Part shown: piece by piece, positions 1-9,824 of the stretch
Layout of the letters: each line of letters starts with the position of its first letter
Numbering within the stretch: position 1 is the first letter of the stretch
From: Haloplanus sp.
Lineage (GTDB): Archaea > Halobacteriota > Halobacteria > Halobacteriales > Haloferacaceae
Length of the DNA stretch: 64,000 bases
Assembly: GCF_028275055.1 (NCBI RefSeq)
Contig: NZ_JAQCNJ010000046.1
Coordinates: 1 to 64,000, forward strand
Reading direction: 5' to 3'
The notes under the pieces: generated by a model
What the model was told of the DNA's origin: nothing
Database searches by the model: none
The model's input: the letters and a program-made list of their open reading frames with translations, nothing else
Program-made: the position numbers and the translations under genes

Positions 1-402
1 TCGCCAACGCGGCAACTGGTCAGACAGGGTGCCGCGCTCCAGCAGGTCGAGATACGCCCCGATTCGAACGATATCGCCGTGACGGTGCGGTTGCCGTACG
101 AAACCGAGATTCGGGAGTACGTCGACACCGTCACCGACGTGCTTGACGGCGCCGAACTGGTCGCCAAACGTCACCGGTCCGTCGACCGGCAGTCGGACTC
201 GACCGTCGCCACGGCCGTCGACGACCGACTGACGGATCGACAGCGCGAGGCGCTCCAAATAGGGTTCCACGCGGGGTACTTCGACTGGCCGCGGAACGCC
301 GACGCGGACACCGTCGCCGCGGAGATGGGTATCGCACAGTCGACGTTCAGCCAGCACCTCCGGGCGGCGGAGCGCAAACTGCTCGAGGAACTGTTCTCGT
401 AG
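1..402 (+). CDS. C-terminal part of a bacterio-opsin activator (Bat)-type HTH regulator, truncated by window start
   Basis: Frame 1 is open from base 1; C-terminus DRLTDRQREALQIGFHAGYFDWPRNADADTVAAEMGIAQSTFSQHLRAAERKLLEELF is a typical HTH_10 (bat) domain. Confidence 0.85.
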   Translation, partial: SPTRQLVRQGAALQQVEIRPDSNDIAVTVRLPYETEIREYVDTVTDVLDGAELVAKRHRSVDRQSDSTVATAVDDRLTDRQREALQIGFHAGYFDWPRNADADTVAAEMGIAQSTFSQHLRAAERKLLEELFS

Positions 403-694
403 GCGCCGACAGCGCTTCCCCCGACGCCGGTCGCTTTGGCTCCGTCCGAGCCCACGCCGTTCCGGTCTCGAGACATCACACGCGGTACACCCCCACGTCC
501 ACGTGGTCGAAACTCCCCCGGCAACGGTGCAGGCCATGTCACACTCGAATACACATCGGGGCCGAGCGGCACGGCCCGATATAGATGCCAGTGAAGGCGT
601 TACGACCACGGACACGCCATGGCGTATGGCAGTGTTCCGCGGTGGACAACGGAGTGACTCCCACGACGACGTCCCGGCAGACGCGGTCGTTTGA

Positions 695-1297
695 CCCACC
701 ACAGGTGACGACGTCCTCGGCCGTTCGGCGTCGGCTCCGGCGGTCGTCATCGCGGGCGAGACCGGTTCGATCACCCGCTGCGCGTCCTGGCTGGCGGACA
801 CATACGAAACGCAGACCGTCCGCCGCGGGGAAACGATACCGCCCCATCCCGGCACGGAGGTGGTGGTCGTCGACCACCGGACGCCAACGATGGCGGGGGA
901 ACGTGCCCGTGGCCCGATCAGCCGGCGGCGTGGTAGCTGCCGGGTGCTTGCACCTGCTACGCTGACCCCGTGTGACGGTTTCATCGACGGGTACATCGCC
1001 GAACCGGTCGGTCGGGACGGACTGCTCGGACGCGTCGAGACGGCCATGCGGATGGCGACGTACGACGCCAGTATCGCGGAACTGGTCTCGTTGACCATGC
1101 GGAGGCGAAGACTCCGGAACCGCGCAGCCACCGGCTGTGCCGACCACGGCTCGGACATCGCCCGCCTTTCCGAGCGGATCGACACGCTCCACCGCCGCAT
1201 CGACGACGAACTGTCGGACGTGGAGTCCCGGTACGCCACGCGACTCGGGCGAGAACGCCGGCAATCGACTCGCCGGACGACGGACGAGAGCGCATGA
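695..1297 (+). pseudogene. HalX-domain response regulator-like protein with degenerate receiver; no ATG/GTG start at the receiver N-terminus
   Basis: Frame reads ...SAPAVVIAGETGSITRCASWLADTYETQTVRRG...TEVVVVDHRTPTMAGE...DGFIDGYIAEPVGRDGLLGRVETAMRMATYDASIAELVSL, parallel to the intact HalX protein at 2095-2721; in-frame TGA at 692 and no ATG/GTG before 860. Confidence 0.6.
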
Positions 1298-1389
1298 GAC
1301 ATGTTTCGGCCGTTCACCACCTGCTGGTCTGGGTGTACGCAATCGCCGTGTTGTTGTTGTCCTTCGGGATGTTGTTCACGCTGCTCTGA
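1294..1389 (+). CDS. Possible 31 aa single-TM peptide MRHVSAVHHLLVWVYAIAVLLLSFGMLFTLL
   Basis: ATG overlaps the TGA of the upstream HalX frame (ATGA); strongly hydrophobic; below the ORF-track cutoff. Confidence 0.45.
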   Translation: MRHVSAVHHLLVWVYAIAVLLLSFGMLFTLL

Positions 1390-1562
1390 CCGACCCACCG
1401 CCGGTACGACACCACGACCACCGGGTGCCGACATCGCACACCACACGAACGGAGCCGAGACGTCGTTCACCGACGTATCCCGACGGAAACGAACCCTCAA
1501 CGGTGAGTGCCCGGCGACCAATGGCACCGTTCTCCCACGGTTGAGACACGCCTATAACCGAT

Positions 1563-1997
1563 ATGGATCGGTATCCATGCTCGGACACCGATGGCGAGAG
1601 GCGAAGACGCTGTACCGCAGTGGGCGGTACCACGGATGTGAGCCGTCAACGGAACCCGAGTGCCGTCTCAGATACGAAACCCCAGGGAGAGACAGACGTA
1701 TGCGGTGTGTCAGGATGGACGACGGAGACGGAACTGGTACGAGGCTTCGACCGCCCGGTCATGGTGGCCGACGCGGTCGGGGTAACGATCCGCGAAGCTA
1801 TCCAGGAGTGGTCGGAACTGTCCGAGACGCCGCCACTGTACCAGTCCGTCGACGTCGAGAACTTAGACGGACTGTTCAGGCCACAAGCCACGGGCGACGG
1901 CGGGTGGCTTCCATCGGTGAAGTTTCAGCACCAGAGCTGTCGGGTGACGGTTCTGTACGGGTCGTCAGTCCGCGTGATCGTCGAGCGTGACCCATGA
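1563..1997 (+). CDS. HalOD1 output domain protein
   Basis: C-terminal PPLYQSVDVENLDGLFRPQATGDGGWLPSVKFQHQSCRVTVLYGSSVRVIV matches the HalOD1 pattern. Confidence 0.7.
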   Translation: MDRYPCSDTDGERRRRCTAVGGTTDVSRQRNPSAVSDTKPQGETDVCGVSGWTTETELVRGFDRPVMVADAVGVTIREAIQEWSELSETPPLYQSVDVENLDGLFRPQATGDGGWLPSVKFQHQSCRVTVLYGSSVRVIVERDP

Positions 1998-2094
1998 GGA
2001 GCATGCACGCCACGCCGGTACCGTCCGGTATCCACCCCCCCGTGGACGGCGGATCAGGGACTCCCCGCCGACCCGTGCGCCCGACACCGGAGAT

Positions 2095-2721
2095 ATGACA
2101 CCAACGGACACCGAACAGCTACGCGTCCTCATCGTCGAAGACGAGCAGAACCTTGCCGATCTCTTCGAGATATGGCTCGCGGACGAGTACGACGTTCAAA
2201 CGACATACTCCGGTGAGGCGGCCCTGGAGGGTGTGGCGGACCACGGAGCGGACGTCGTGCTTCTCGACCGCCGAATGCCGGGGCTTTCCGGCGACGAGGT
2301 CGCGGACCGACTGGACGAGACCGGGTGCGACGCACAGGTGATCATGATCACGGCCGTCTCGCCGTCTCCCGAGATGGCCGCCCTTCCGGTCGACGATTAT
2401 GTCACGAAACCCATCACGAGGGGACAGTTGCGGTCGATGGTGGAAACGGCGGCACTGGTCAGAACGTACAACGACGACATCACGGAGCTACTGGCCCTGA
2501 CGGCACGACGGCAGGCGCTGAAAGAGGAGGTTCCCGCAGACGAGTTGGAAGCGAGCGAGGCGTTCGATCGACTGGTGAGCGACATCGGGGACGCACGGGC
2601 GTCGATAGACAGCACAATCGAGGAACTGCGGTCCCGGTCGGAGACGACCGTGTTTGCGCGGATCGAGAACGAATTGACCGGTGAACAGATCGAGAACGAG
2701 AACACCGATCTGCGCCCGTGA
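2095..2721 (+). CDS. Response regulator, receiver + HalX domain
   Basis: LRVLIVEDEQNLADLFEIWLADEYDVQTTYSGEAALE...VVLLDRRMPGLSGDEVADRL...DDYVTKPI then HalX. Confidence 0.92.
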   Translation: MTPTDTEQLRVLIVEDEQNLADLFEIWLADEYDVQTTYSGEAALEGVADHGADVVLLDRRMPGLSGDEVADRLDETGCDAQVIMITAVSPSPEMAALPVDDYVTKPITRGQLRSMVETAALVRTYNDDITELLALTARRQALKEEVPADELEASEAFDRLVSDIGDARASIDSTIEELRSRSETTVFARIENELTGEQIENENTDLRP

Positions 2722-3064
2722 AACGGATCGGCAAGGTGTCACCGAACGCGCCGTTACCCGGGGTGACAATCCCCGGCCCGGTCCCGCCGCGGAACGAAAC
2801 GGACGACACCGCGGGCGGGCACACGGCGTGTGTACTGCCGTCTATCGCCGCCGATACGGGTCGTCGAATTTGGCTTGACACCCTCCTCGGTCGACGTTCC
2901 CCGAGACGGTCGACGATGCTACGCTCGGTTACGACGACACCGAAGAACCCGTCACCACAGGTCGGCTGTGTGCCTCCGGATCGACCTCACCATCGCGTCC
3001 GACGGCGGAGGCGCTTGGCACGGACACCGAGGGGATCTTCAACCGAGCGGCCCAATCGAATCGT

Positions 3065-3511
3065 ATGGCCGATGAGCCGCGAGCCTCGCGCTCGGTCGAC
3101 GCGAGCCCCGATCCGGACGGCCCGGTCGTTCTGTTCGACGGCGTCTGCAACCTCTGTAACGGGCTCGTCGGGTTCCTGATCCCCCGTGATCCCGAGAAAC
3201 GCCTCCGGTTCGCGCCGCTCCAGTCCGAGGCAGGGCGGGCGCTCCTGAACCGACACGGCTTCCCGACCGACGATCTGGATACGGTCGTTCTCGTCGAGGG
3301 CGACCGGGCGTACACGAAGTCGGACGCCGCGATCCGGATCGGCGAACTGCTGGGTTGGCCCTACCGTCTGGCCCGTCTCGGCCGGTTCTGTCCGACCGCC
3401 GTCCGTGACCGCCTCTACGACGCCGTCGCCAACAGACGCTACGACTGGTTCGGGCGCAGGGATCGGTGTCTCGTCCCCGACGACGATGTCGCCGACCGGT
3501 TTCTCCCGTAG
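3065..3511 (+). CDS. DCC-family thiol-disulfide oxidoreductase (DUF393)
   Basis: PVVLFDGVCNLCNGLVGFLIPRDPEKRLRFAPLQSEAGRALL. Confidence 0.88.
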   Translation: MADEPRASRSVDASPDPDGPVVLFDGVCNLCNGLVGFLIPRDPEKRLRFAPLQSEAGRALLNRHGFPTDDLDTVVLVEGDRAYTKSDAAIRIGELLGWPYRLARLGRFCPTAVRDRLYDAVANRRYDWFGRRDRCLVPDDDVADRFLP

Positions 3512-3730
3512 GCGCCCCCGTGTCAACCGTCCGTATACACGGATCCGTTCCGTTCGCCGACCTACCCTCGCGTCACTCGACATCGCGGCCGCCCGGCACT
3601 CCTCCCGGTCGGTGTTGCCCGTCTGTTCGGTGGGGGTTCAACGCCGTTGTCGCCGGGGTCGTCGCCACTCGCCGACCGACCGCAGTCGATGACGCGAGGT
3701 TTTTTATCGCCCGACCGCTCACCCACGTTT

Positions 3731-4480
3731 GTGCGCATCGAGAACAGTTTCATCCCGATACACGGCGTCGGCGAGACGACCGAACGCCGCCTCTGGGAGG
3801 CCGGCATCACCCACTGGGAGGAGTTCGACGGCTCCGTCGTTGGGCCGACGACCGCCGACCGTATCGGTGAGTTCGTCGATGTGGCGACCGACCACCTCCG
3901 CCGGGGGGACGCCCGCTTTTTCCACGACTCCTTCCCTTCGGGCGAGCGCTGGCGCCTCTACGAGAACTTTCGCGACGACGCGCTCTTTTTCGACATCGAG
4001 ACCACCGGTCTCGACGCCGCCCGCCACGACGTGACGACGGTGAGCGTCCACCGCGGCGGCGACACGGAGACCCTGATCCGGGGCGACGACCTCGATGCTC
4101 CCCGGCTTCGAGAACGCTTCGTGGACGCACCCCTGATCGTCTCGTTCAACGGCGCACGCTTCGACGTGCCCTTTCTCGAGGACACCTTCGACCTCGAGAT
4201 CACCGCACCACATCTCGATCTCATGTACCCGTGTCGCCGCCTCGATCTGACCGGCGGTCTCAAGCGTATCGAGGCGGAGGTTGGTATCGGTCGCGACCGG
4301 CCGGACCTCGCCGGCAAGGACGCTGTTCGCCTCTGGCGCGAGTACGAACGCGGCGACGAGGCCGCACTCGATACGCTCGTTTCGTACAACCGCGAGGACA
4401 CCGAGAACCTCCGGACGCTCGCGGATCTGGTCACCGACCGCCTCCACGAGGCGTGTTGTCCACCCGACGCAACGTTTTAG
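3731..4480 (+). CDS. YprB-type ribonuclease H-like exonuclease
   Basis: FFDIETTGLDAARHDVTTVSVH...LIVSFNGARFDVPFL...YNREDTENL; GTG start about 30 nt after an AT-rich ttttttat promoter element. Confidence 0.85.
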   Translation: MRIENSFIPIHGVGETTERRLWEAGITHWEEFDGSVVGPTTADRIGEFVDVATDHLRRGDARFFHDSFPSGERWRLYENFRDDALFFDIETTGLDAARHDVTTVSVHRGGDTETLIRGDDLDAPRLRERFVDAPLIVSFNGARFDVPFLEDTFDLEITAPHLDLMYPCRRLDLTGGLKRIEAEVGIGRDRPDLAGKDAVRLWREYERGDEAALDTLVSYNREDTENLRTLADLVTDRLHEACCPPDATF

Positions 4481-4522
4481 GCAAACCTAAACGCTCAAGT
4501 GGGACGGCTCGTAGGTGGGGGT

Positions 4523-5251
4523 ATGAGCGAGTACACCTTCGACGACGTGTCCGTCGTGATGGGGACGTACAACGAGGAGGCGGCCATCGGCAGCGTGTTG
4601 GCAGACATCGAACGTGTGACCGACGGACGGGCCGAGGTGGTCTGTGTCGACGGGTCCGACGACCGGACACCGGAGATCGCACGCGGGATGGGCGCCCGGG
4701 TAATCGAACAGGAGCCACGGGGGTACGGCGTCGCCGTCCACGAGGCCGTCCGCACACCCGACCGGCCGGTGGTCGTTACGACCGACTGCGACGACACCTA
4801 CCCGATGGAGCGTCTCCCCGATTTTCTCGACCGGATCAACGAGGGGTACGATGTCGTGAGCGGCGACCGTATCACGCCCAACCCGGAGACGATGCCGGCG
4901 CTCAACCGGCTTGGTAACCGGATTTTCGCGGGGCTCGCCAGCCTCCTGCTCGGCCGGCGCCTCCACGACGTGACCACGGGGATGCGCGCCTACCGCCGTG
5001 ACCTTCTCCACCGGATCGAGTGGACCGAAAACACCGGGCTGTCGGCCGAACTCCTGATGCGGCCGGTCGCTCGCGACTACCGCGTCACGGAGACGACCAT
5101 CGACTACGACGAACGTGCCGGCGAGACGAAACTCGACCCTTTCCGTGGTGGTGCCGCCATCGCGAAGTCCATTCTCCGGGTCGGCATCGAGGAACGGTTC
5201 GGCACGTCGCTCGACTCGGTGTCGACGACCGACGTCGTTGAGCGGACGTAG
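4523..5251 (+). CDS. Glycosyltransferase family 2 (dolichyl-phosphate sugar synthase-like)
   Basis: VSVVMGTYNEEAAIGSVLADIE...VTTDCDDTYPMERLPDFLDRI...LLGRRLHDVTTGMRAYRRD. Confidence 0.88.
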   Translation: MSEYTFDDVSVVMGTYNEEAAIGSVLADIERVTDGRAEVVCVDGSDDRTPEIARGMGARVIEQEPRGYGVAVHEAVRTPDRPVVVTTDCDDTYPMERLPDFLDRINEGYDVVSGDRITPNPETMPALNRLGNRIFAGLASLLLGRRLHDVTTGMRAYRRDLLHRIEWTENTGLSAELLMRPVARDYRVTETTIDYDERAGETKLDPFRGGAAIAKSILRVGIEERFGTSLDSVSTTDVVERT

Positions 5252-5341
5252 CGCCGGTGTTCCCGGCACCGAGAACGGTGCCCGTCCGCCGACCGCCGGC
5301 GGCGTCACCAGGGACAAGAACCGCTCGTGTCACGGCCACAC

Positions 5342-5758
5342 ATGGATATCGTTCCCTTCCCGGCCGACGAGGCCGCCGTCCGTCGCTACGTCGAGAAGTT
5401 CTGGCTCCCGTCTCACCGGGAGCGCAAGGGACTCGTCGACCGGTTTGCGCTTGCAGACGGCGTCGACCTCGTCGCCGAGGAAGTCACACATCGGCCCAAC
5501 CGCCACGAGACGGAGCGGTATCGGGCGTGGATCGCCGACATCGACGGTTCGGTCGCCGGATTCGTCACGACCGACCTCGACGAATCGCCGAGCGTGTTCG
5601 ACCGCCCCGACCGTCCCGTCGTCGTCGACATCTACGTCCGCGACGCCTACCGAGGAGGCGGGCTGGCCCGTGAACTGATCGCCCGCGCCATCGCCTTCGA
5701 CGAGAAACTCGGATTCGAGCGGAGACGACACACCATGACCGCCGACGTTGATCGGTAG
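5342..5758 (+). CDS. GNAT family N-acetyltransferase
   Basis: VVVDIYVRDAYRGGGLARELIARAIAFDEKLGFERRRHTM. Confidence 0.85.
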   Translation: MDIVPFPADEAAVRRYVEKFWLPSHRERKGLVDRFALADGVDLVAEEVTHRPNRHETERYRAWIADIDGSVAGFVTTDLDESPSVFDRPDRPVVVDIYVRDAYRGGGLARELIARAIAFDEKLGFERRRHTMTADVDR

Positions 5759-5868
5759 CGGGCGTCCCGGTCGGCGGGTTCTTCGGACGTCGAGGCCCCA
5801 CGACGCCGGCGCGTTCCGGTCCTGACGGGATCGCTCCGTGTAGCCACCCGAGCGCCGGGGGGACACGC

Positions 5869-6066
5869 CTACCGCAGAATGTCGCCGATCCGTCGTGGTT
5901 CGCCGCCGAGTGCCGGATCCTTCTCGACCATCTGTAACACCTCGTGGTCGGTCACGTCGGGGTAAGACTTCTCTATGGCGTCCTCGATCAGTCCCTTCTC
6001 CAGTCTGAACTCCGTCCCCTCGTACACAACGTCGACGCCGTCCTCATCGAAGGCGAGCGTGGTCAT
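5869..6066 (-). CDS. Short conserved haloarchaeal protein (DUF5800-like)
   Basis: MTTLAFDEDGVDVVYEGTEFRLEKGLIEDAIEKSYPDVTDHEVLQMVEKDPALGGEPRRIGDILR. Confidence 0.7.
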   Translation of the reverse strand: MTTLAFDEDGVDVVYEGTEFRLEKGLIEDAIEKSYPDVTDHEVLQMVEKDPALGGEPRRIGDILR

Positions 6067-6167
6067 GCGCGGCCGTTGTCGGCCGTCGGTGAAAACCCCT
6101 CCCTTCGAGCCGTTGTCGGACGGCTGTCTGACGGCCGTTTTAATAATAGCGGCGTCTACGAACGCGC

Positions 6168-7019
6168 GTGGCACTCGGAAGGGATCCGCTCGATTCGCTG
6201 GAGATCCCCGACGGGACGACCGTCGAGGAACACGACCTCGTGACCGACGGCGACGTGATCGTCGGCGGACAGAGCACCGTCGAGTTCGGCGTCCGTGGCC
6301 GGAACGTCATCGCGGGCGAGCGTGTCCGGTTCGGCGGCGACATCGAGGCCGAGAGCGACTGCCGGTTGGACGTGTGGTGTGACGTGGCGGGCAACGTTCT
6401 TGTCGGTGACGACGCGTATCTCGGCGAACGCGTCCACGTGGGCGGTCAGTTGATGGTCTCGGGCGACCTCGACATCGGCGACGACGTGGAGATCGACGAG
6501 GGGTTCGAGGCCAACGGCTGGATCGTGATCCGAAACCCCGTCCCGACGCTCGTGTTCTATTTTATCGTCCTTTCGCAACTGCTCCGGGTCGGCGAGACCG
6601 ACGCTGCCGAGAGCATCGCCGAGGCGCTCGGCGGCGAGGCCCCGGACGATCCGCTGGTGATCCCCCGCGGGAGCGACGTTTCCGACGACTCCTGGCGGGT
6701 TTCGACGGCCGCGGAGGTGGGCGACGACTGCCGCCTCCACGGCAACGTCCGCGCCGAGTCCATCGAGATGGGCGCGGACGACAACGTCTTCGGGAGCCTG
6801 CGCGCTCGCGGCGACATCTCCGTCGGTGCGAACACGCGTATCCACGGCGACGTGACCACCCGCGGCGGGACCGTCCGCCTCGACGAGGGCGTGCGCGTTC
6901 TCGGCGACGTTTCGTGCACCGACCTCGAACTTCACGAGGACGCCGTCGTCGACGGCTCGATCAGATCCCGCGGCGAGATGCGGATCCGCCGCCCCGACGC
7001 CGGCCGCGAAATCGAGTGA
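6168..7019 (+). CDS. Bactofilin/polymer-forming cytoskeletal-like protein, two beta-helix-like halves
   Basis: GTG start; repeated short V/G/D-rich turns (GDVIVGGQSTVEFGVRGRNVIAGERVRFGGDIEA..., GNVRAESIEMGADDNVFGSLRARGDISVGANTRIHGDV). Confidence 0.75.
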   Translation: MALGRDPLDSLEIPDGTTVEEHDLVTDGDVIVGGQSTVEFGVRGRNVIAGERVRFGGDIEAESDCRLDVWCDVAGNVLVGDDAYLGERVHVGGQLMVSGDLDIGDDVEIDEGFEANGWIVIRNPVPTLVFYFIVLSQLLRVGETDAAESIAEALGGEAPDDPLVIPRGSDVSDDSWRVSTAAEVGDDCRLHGNVRAESIEMGADDNVFGSLRARGDISVGANTRIHGDVTTRGGTVRLDEGVRVLGDVSCTDLELHEDAVVDGSIRSRGEMRIRRPDAGREIE

Positions 7020-7080
7020 ACGGCCGTCCCCACGGTGGTTCACAGCTTTCATGACGACGGGGACATCATGTTATCGTATG

Positions 7081-8439
7081 TTAGACGGGGAGGACGTCGC
7101 CGCGGCCGACTGCCGGTACGCTGACGTCCGTGCACAGTTCGATGAGTTAGAGCCCGGTGCACACGTCGCACTGTTCTATGACTCCCCCGATCTGCAACTC
7201 CGGGTCGCGGCGGCCTTTGTCGCGAGCGCGCTCCAGCGGGAGTACGAGTGTCTCTACCTGACGGACGACACCGACACCGACGAGGTACACCGGCGGTTCC
7301 GCGACGCCGGTATCGACATCGACGCTCGGATCGACGCCGGGGACCTGCGGATCCGCCCGGCTGCAGAGGTGTATCCCGACGACGGCCACCTCGACGTCGA
7401 CCGGGTCGTCGAGGCGCTCGCGACGGCCGCCGAGGATGTCGGCGCCGGCCGGCAAGGGCTCTGTGCCGTCGGCGAGAACTCGTGGTGTTTCCGCACCGAG
7501 AACGACTTTGACGACGTGGCAACGTTCGAGGCGGCGCTCGACGCCCGGTCTTCCGACCTGCCGACCGTGACCCTTTGTCAGTACGGGTTGGACGAGTTCG
7601 ACGACGAGGCCATCGCCAAGGCCCTCCGGAGCCACGAGTACGTTGTCTATCGGGAGACGCTTTGTCGGAACCCCTACTACGTTCCGCCGGAGGAGTACGT
7701 CGAGACCGATGAACCGGGGCCAAACGCCGCGCTCATGCTCGAACAGACCCACGACATCGCCCGGAGCCGGCGGCGACTCGAACGCCACGAACAGCGTCTC
7801 TCGGTGCTCAACCGAATCCTCAGACACGACATCCGAAACGACCTCAACGTTGTTCTCGGTAACGTCTCCAAGATTCAGGAGAACGAGGCACTCGACGACG
7901 CCGGCTGCGAGTGTCTCGAGACCATCGAGCGTGTCACCACCCGCATCGTCGACCGCGCCGACAAGGCCAGACACGTGCAACGAACGCTCGCCGAATCGAC
8001 GATCGATCGGGTCGACCTCGGCCAGATGATCACCGACGCCGTCGCCGAGGTCCACGACGCACACCCCGAGGTGTTTATCGCGGTCGACACGACCGACGCG
8101 CCGACGGTTCTCGCGGACATCCACCTGCGAACGGCGCTGGTCGAACTGCTCACCAACGCCGTCGTCCACGGCACTGCGGACGCCCGCTCCGCGACGGTCA
8201 CCGTCTCCCGAACCGATGGGCTGGTGACCGTCGAGGTATCGAACCCCGGGGAGCCGGTTCCGGAACGCGACCGACGCGCGCTCCGGCGCGGGATCGAGAC
8301 GCCGTTGTCTCACGGCCACGGACTGGGGCTCTGGCTGGTGAAGTGGATTGTCGAGAACTTCGGCGGCACGCTCCGATTCCCCGACGACGACCCCGAGGAG
8401 TGCCGGATCGCCATCGACCTCCGGCCTGTCGAGGCATAA
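7081..8439 (+). CDS. MEDS-domain sensor histidine kinase
   Basis: N-terminal MEDS-like domain (HVALFYDSPDLQLRVAAAFVASALQREYECLYLTDD); ILRHDIRNDLNVVLGN H-box; GHGLGLWLVKWIVENFGG G-box. Confidence 0.9.
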   Translation, partial: LDGEDVAAADCRYADVRAQFDELEPGAHVALFYDSPDLQLRVAAAFVASALQREYECLYLTDDTDTDEVHRRFRDAGIDIDARIDAGDLRIRPAAEVYPDDGHLDVDRVVEALATAAEDVGAGRQGLCAVGENSWCFRTENDFDDVATFEAALDARSSDLPTVTLCQYGLDEFDDEAIAKALRSHEYVVYRETLCRNPYYVPPEEYVETDEPGPNAALMLEQTHDIARSRRRLERHEQRLSVLNRILRHDIRNDLNVVLGNVSKIQENEALDDAGCECLETIERVTTRIVDRADKARHVQRTLAESTIDRVDLGQMITDAVAEVHDAHPEVFIAVDTTDAPTVLADIHLRTALVELLTNAVVHGTADARSATVTVSRTDGLVTVEVSNPGEPVPERDRRALRRGIETPLSHGHGLGLWLVKWIVENFGGTLRFPDDDPEECRIAIDLRPVEA

Positions 8440-8484
8440 TCCACGGACCGAAAGGCAGTTGCCGCCGACCCGCCCACGTCCAGT

Positions 8485-9666
8485 ATGCTCTCTCTCGCGC
8501 TCGCTGGCAAGCCCAACGCGGGCAAGTCAACGGTTTACCGGGCCGCGACGCGGGCCGACGTGGACGTTGGAAACTACCCGTTTACCACCATCGACGCCAA
8601 CCGCGGGGTGACCCACGCACGGACCGACTGCCCCTGTCTCGCTCGCGACGAGCGGTGTGGCAACGAGCACTGTCACGACGGGAAACGATACGTTCCCGTC
8701 GAACTCCTAGATGTCGCCGGACTCGTCCCCGGCGCACATGAGGGACGGGGTCTCGGCAACCAGTTTCTCGACGAACTCACCAACGCCGACGCCATTCTCA
8801 ACGTCGTCGACGCCTCCGGCGGGACGAACGCCGAGGGCGAACCCGTCGAGGTCGGCGACTACGACCCCCTCGAGGAGGTGGACTTCGTCGAACGCGAGAT
8901 GGATCAGTGGCTCGCGGGCATCGTCGACAGCAACTGGGAGTCGGTCGAGCGCAAGTCCCGGTCGCCGGAGTTCGACATCGACGAGACGCTGACCGACCTA
9001 CTTACGGGCTTTGGCGCGACGGTGGCCGACGTGGCCGCCAGCCTCCGAGCGCTCGATTACCCCGAGGACCCCATCCAGTGGACCGACGAGGACCGCACCG
9101 CGTTGGCCCGCGAGATACGGGCCCGCACCAAACCGCTCGTTGTCCTCGCGAACAAGGTCGATATCGCGCCACCCGAAAACGTTGCCCGCCTCCGGGAAAC
9201 CGACCGCCCCGTGATCCCGACGACGGCGGACGGCGAACTCGCCCTCCGGACCGCGGGCGACGCGGGCGTCGTCGACTACGACCCCGGTGACGAGGCGTTT
9301 GGCATCGTCGGCGACGTGACCGACGCCCAACGCGAGGGGTTGCAGCGAATCGGCGAGGTGATGGCCGACCACGGCGGCACCGGCGTTCAGGCCGCCATCG
9401 ACCACGCCGTCTACGACCTTCTCGACCACGTCACGGTCTACCCGGTCGGAAACGAGACGAGATGGACGGACGGGAGCGGAGCGGTTCTCCCCGACGCCGT
9501 CCTGCTCCCCCGGGGGTCGACGCCGCGTGACCTCGCCTACGCCATTCACTCCGACATCGGCGACGGCTACCTCCACGCCGTCGACGCCCGCTCTGACCGA
9601 CGGATCGGCGAGGACCACGAACTGAGCGAGGGCGACGTGATCAAAATTGTCAGCACGGCGAACTGA
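8485..9666 (+). CDS. ychF: Redox-regulated ATPase YchF/OLA1-type (Obg family)
   Basis: [39 protein letters not shown]-terminal TGS domain. Confidence 0.9.
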   Translation: MLSLALAGKPNAGKSTVYRAATRADVDVGNYPFTTIDANRGVTHARTDCPCLARDERCGNEHCHDGKRYVPVELLDVAGLVPGAHEGRGLGNQFLDELTNADAILNVVDASGGTNAEGEPVEVGDYDPLEEVDFVEREMDQWLAGIVDSNWESVERKSRSPEFDIDETLTDLLTGFGATVADVAASLRALDYPEDPIQWTDEDRTALAREIRARTKPLVVLANKVDIAPPENVARLRETDRPVIPTTADGELALRTAGDAGVVDYDPGDEAFGIVGDVTDAQREGLQRIGEVMADHGGTGVQAAIDHAVYDLLDHVTVYPVGNETRWTDGSGAVLPDAVLLPRGSTPRDLAYAIHSDIGDGYLHAVDARSDRRIGEDHELSEGDVIKIVSTAN

Positions 9667-9824
9667 ACGGGGAAGGGGGGAGGGGGAGGGGGAGGGGCCA
9701 GGGGCCGTCAGCGGGCAAGTAAACTTGCGGCACGTGGATAGTTTAACGTGACGTTCCCCCCACCGAAACCAGTTTATTCACGTTTATCGCCCGTATCACC
9801 GCCACAGCTTGATATGGCCGACGC

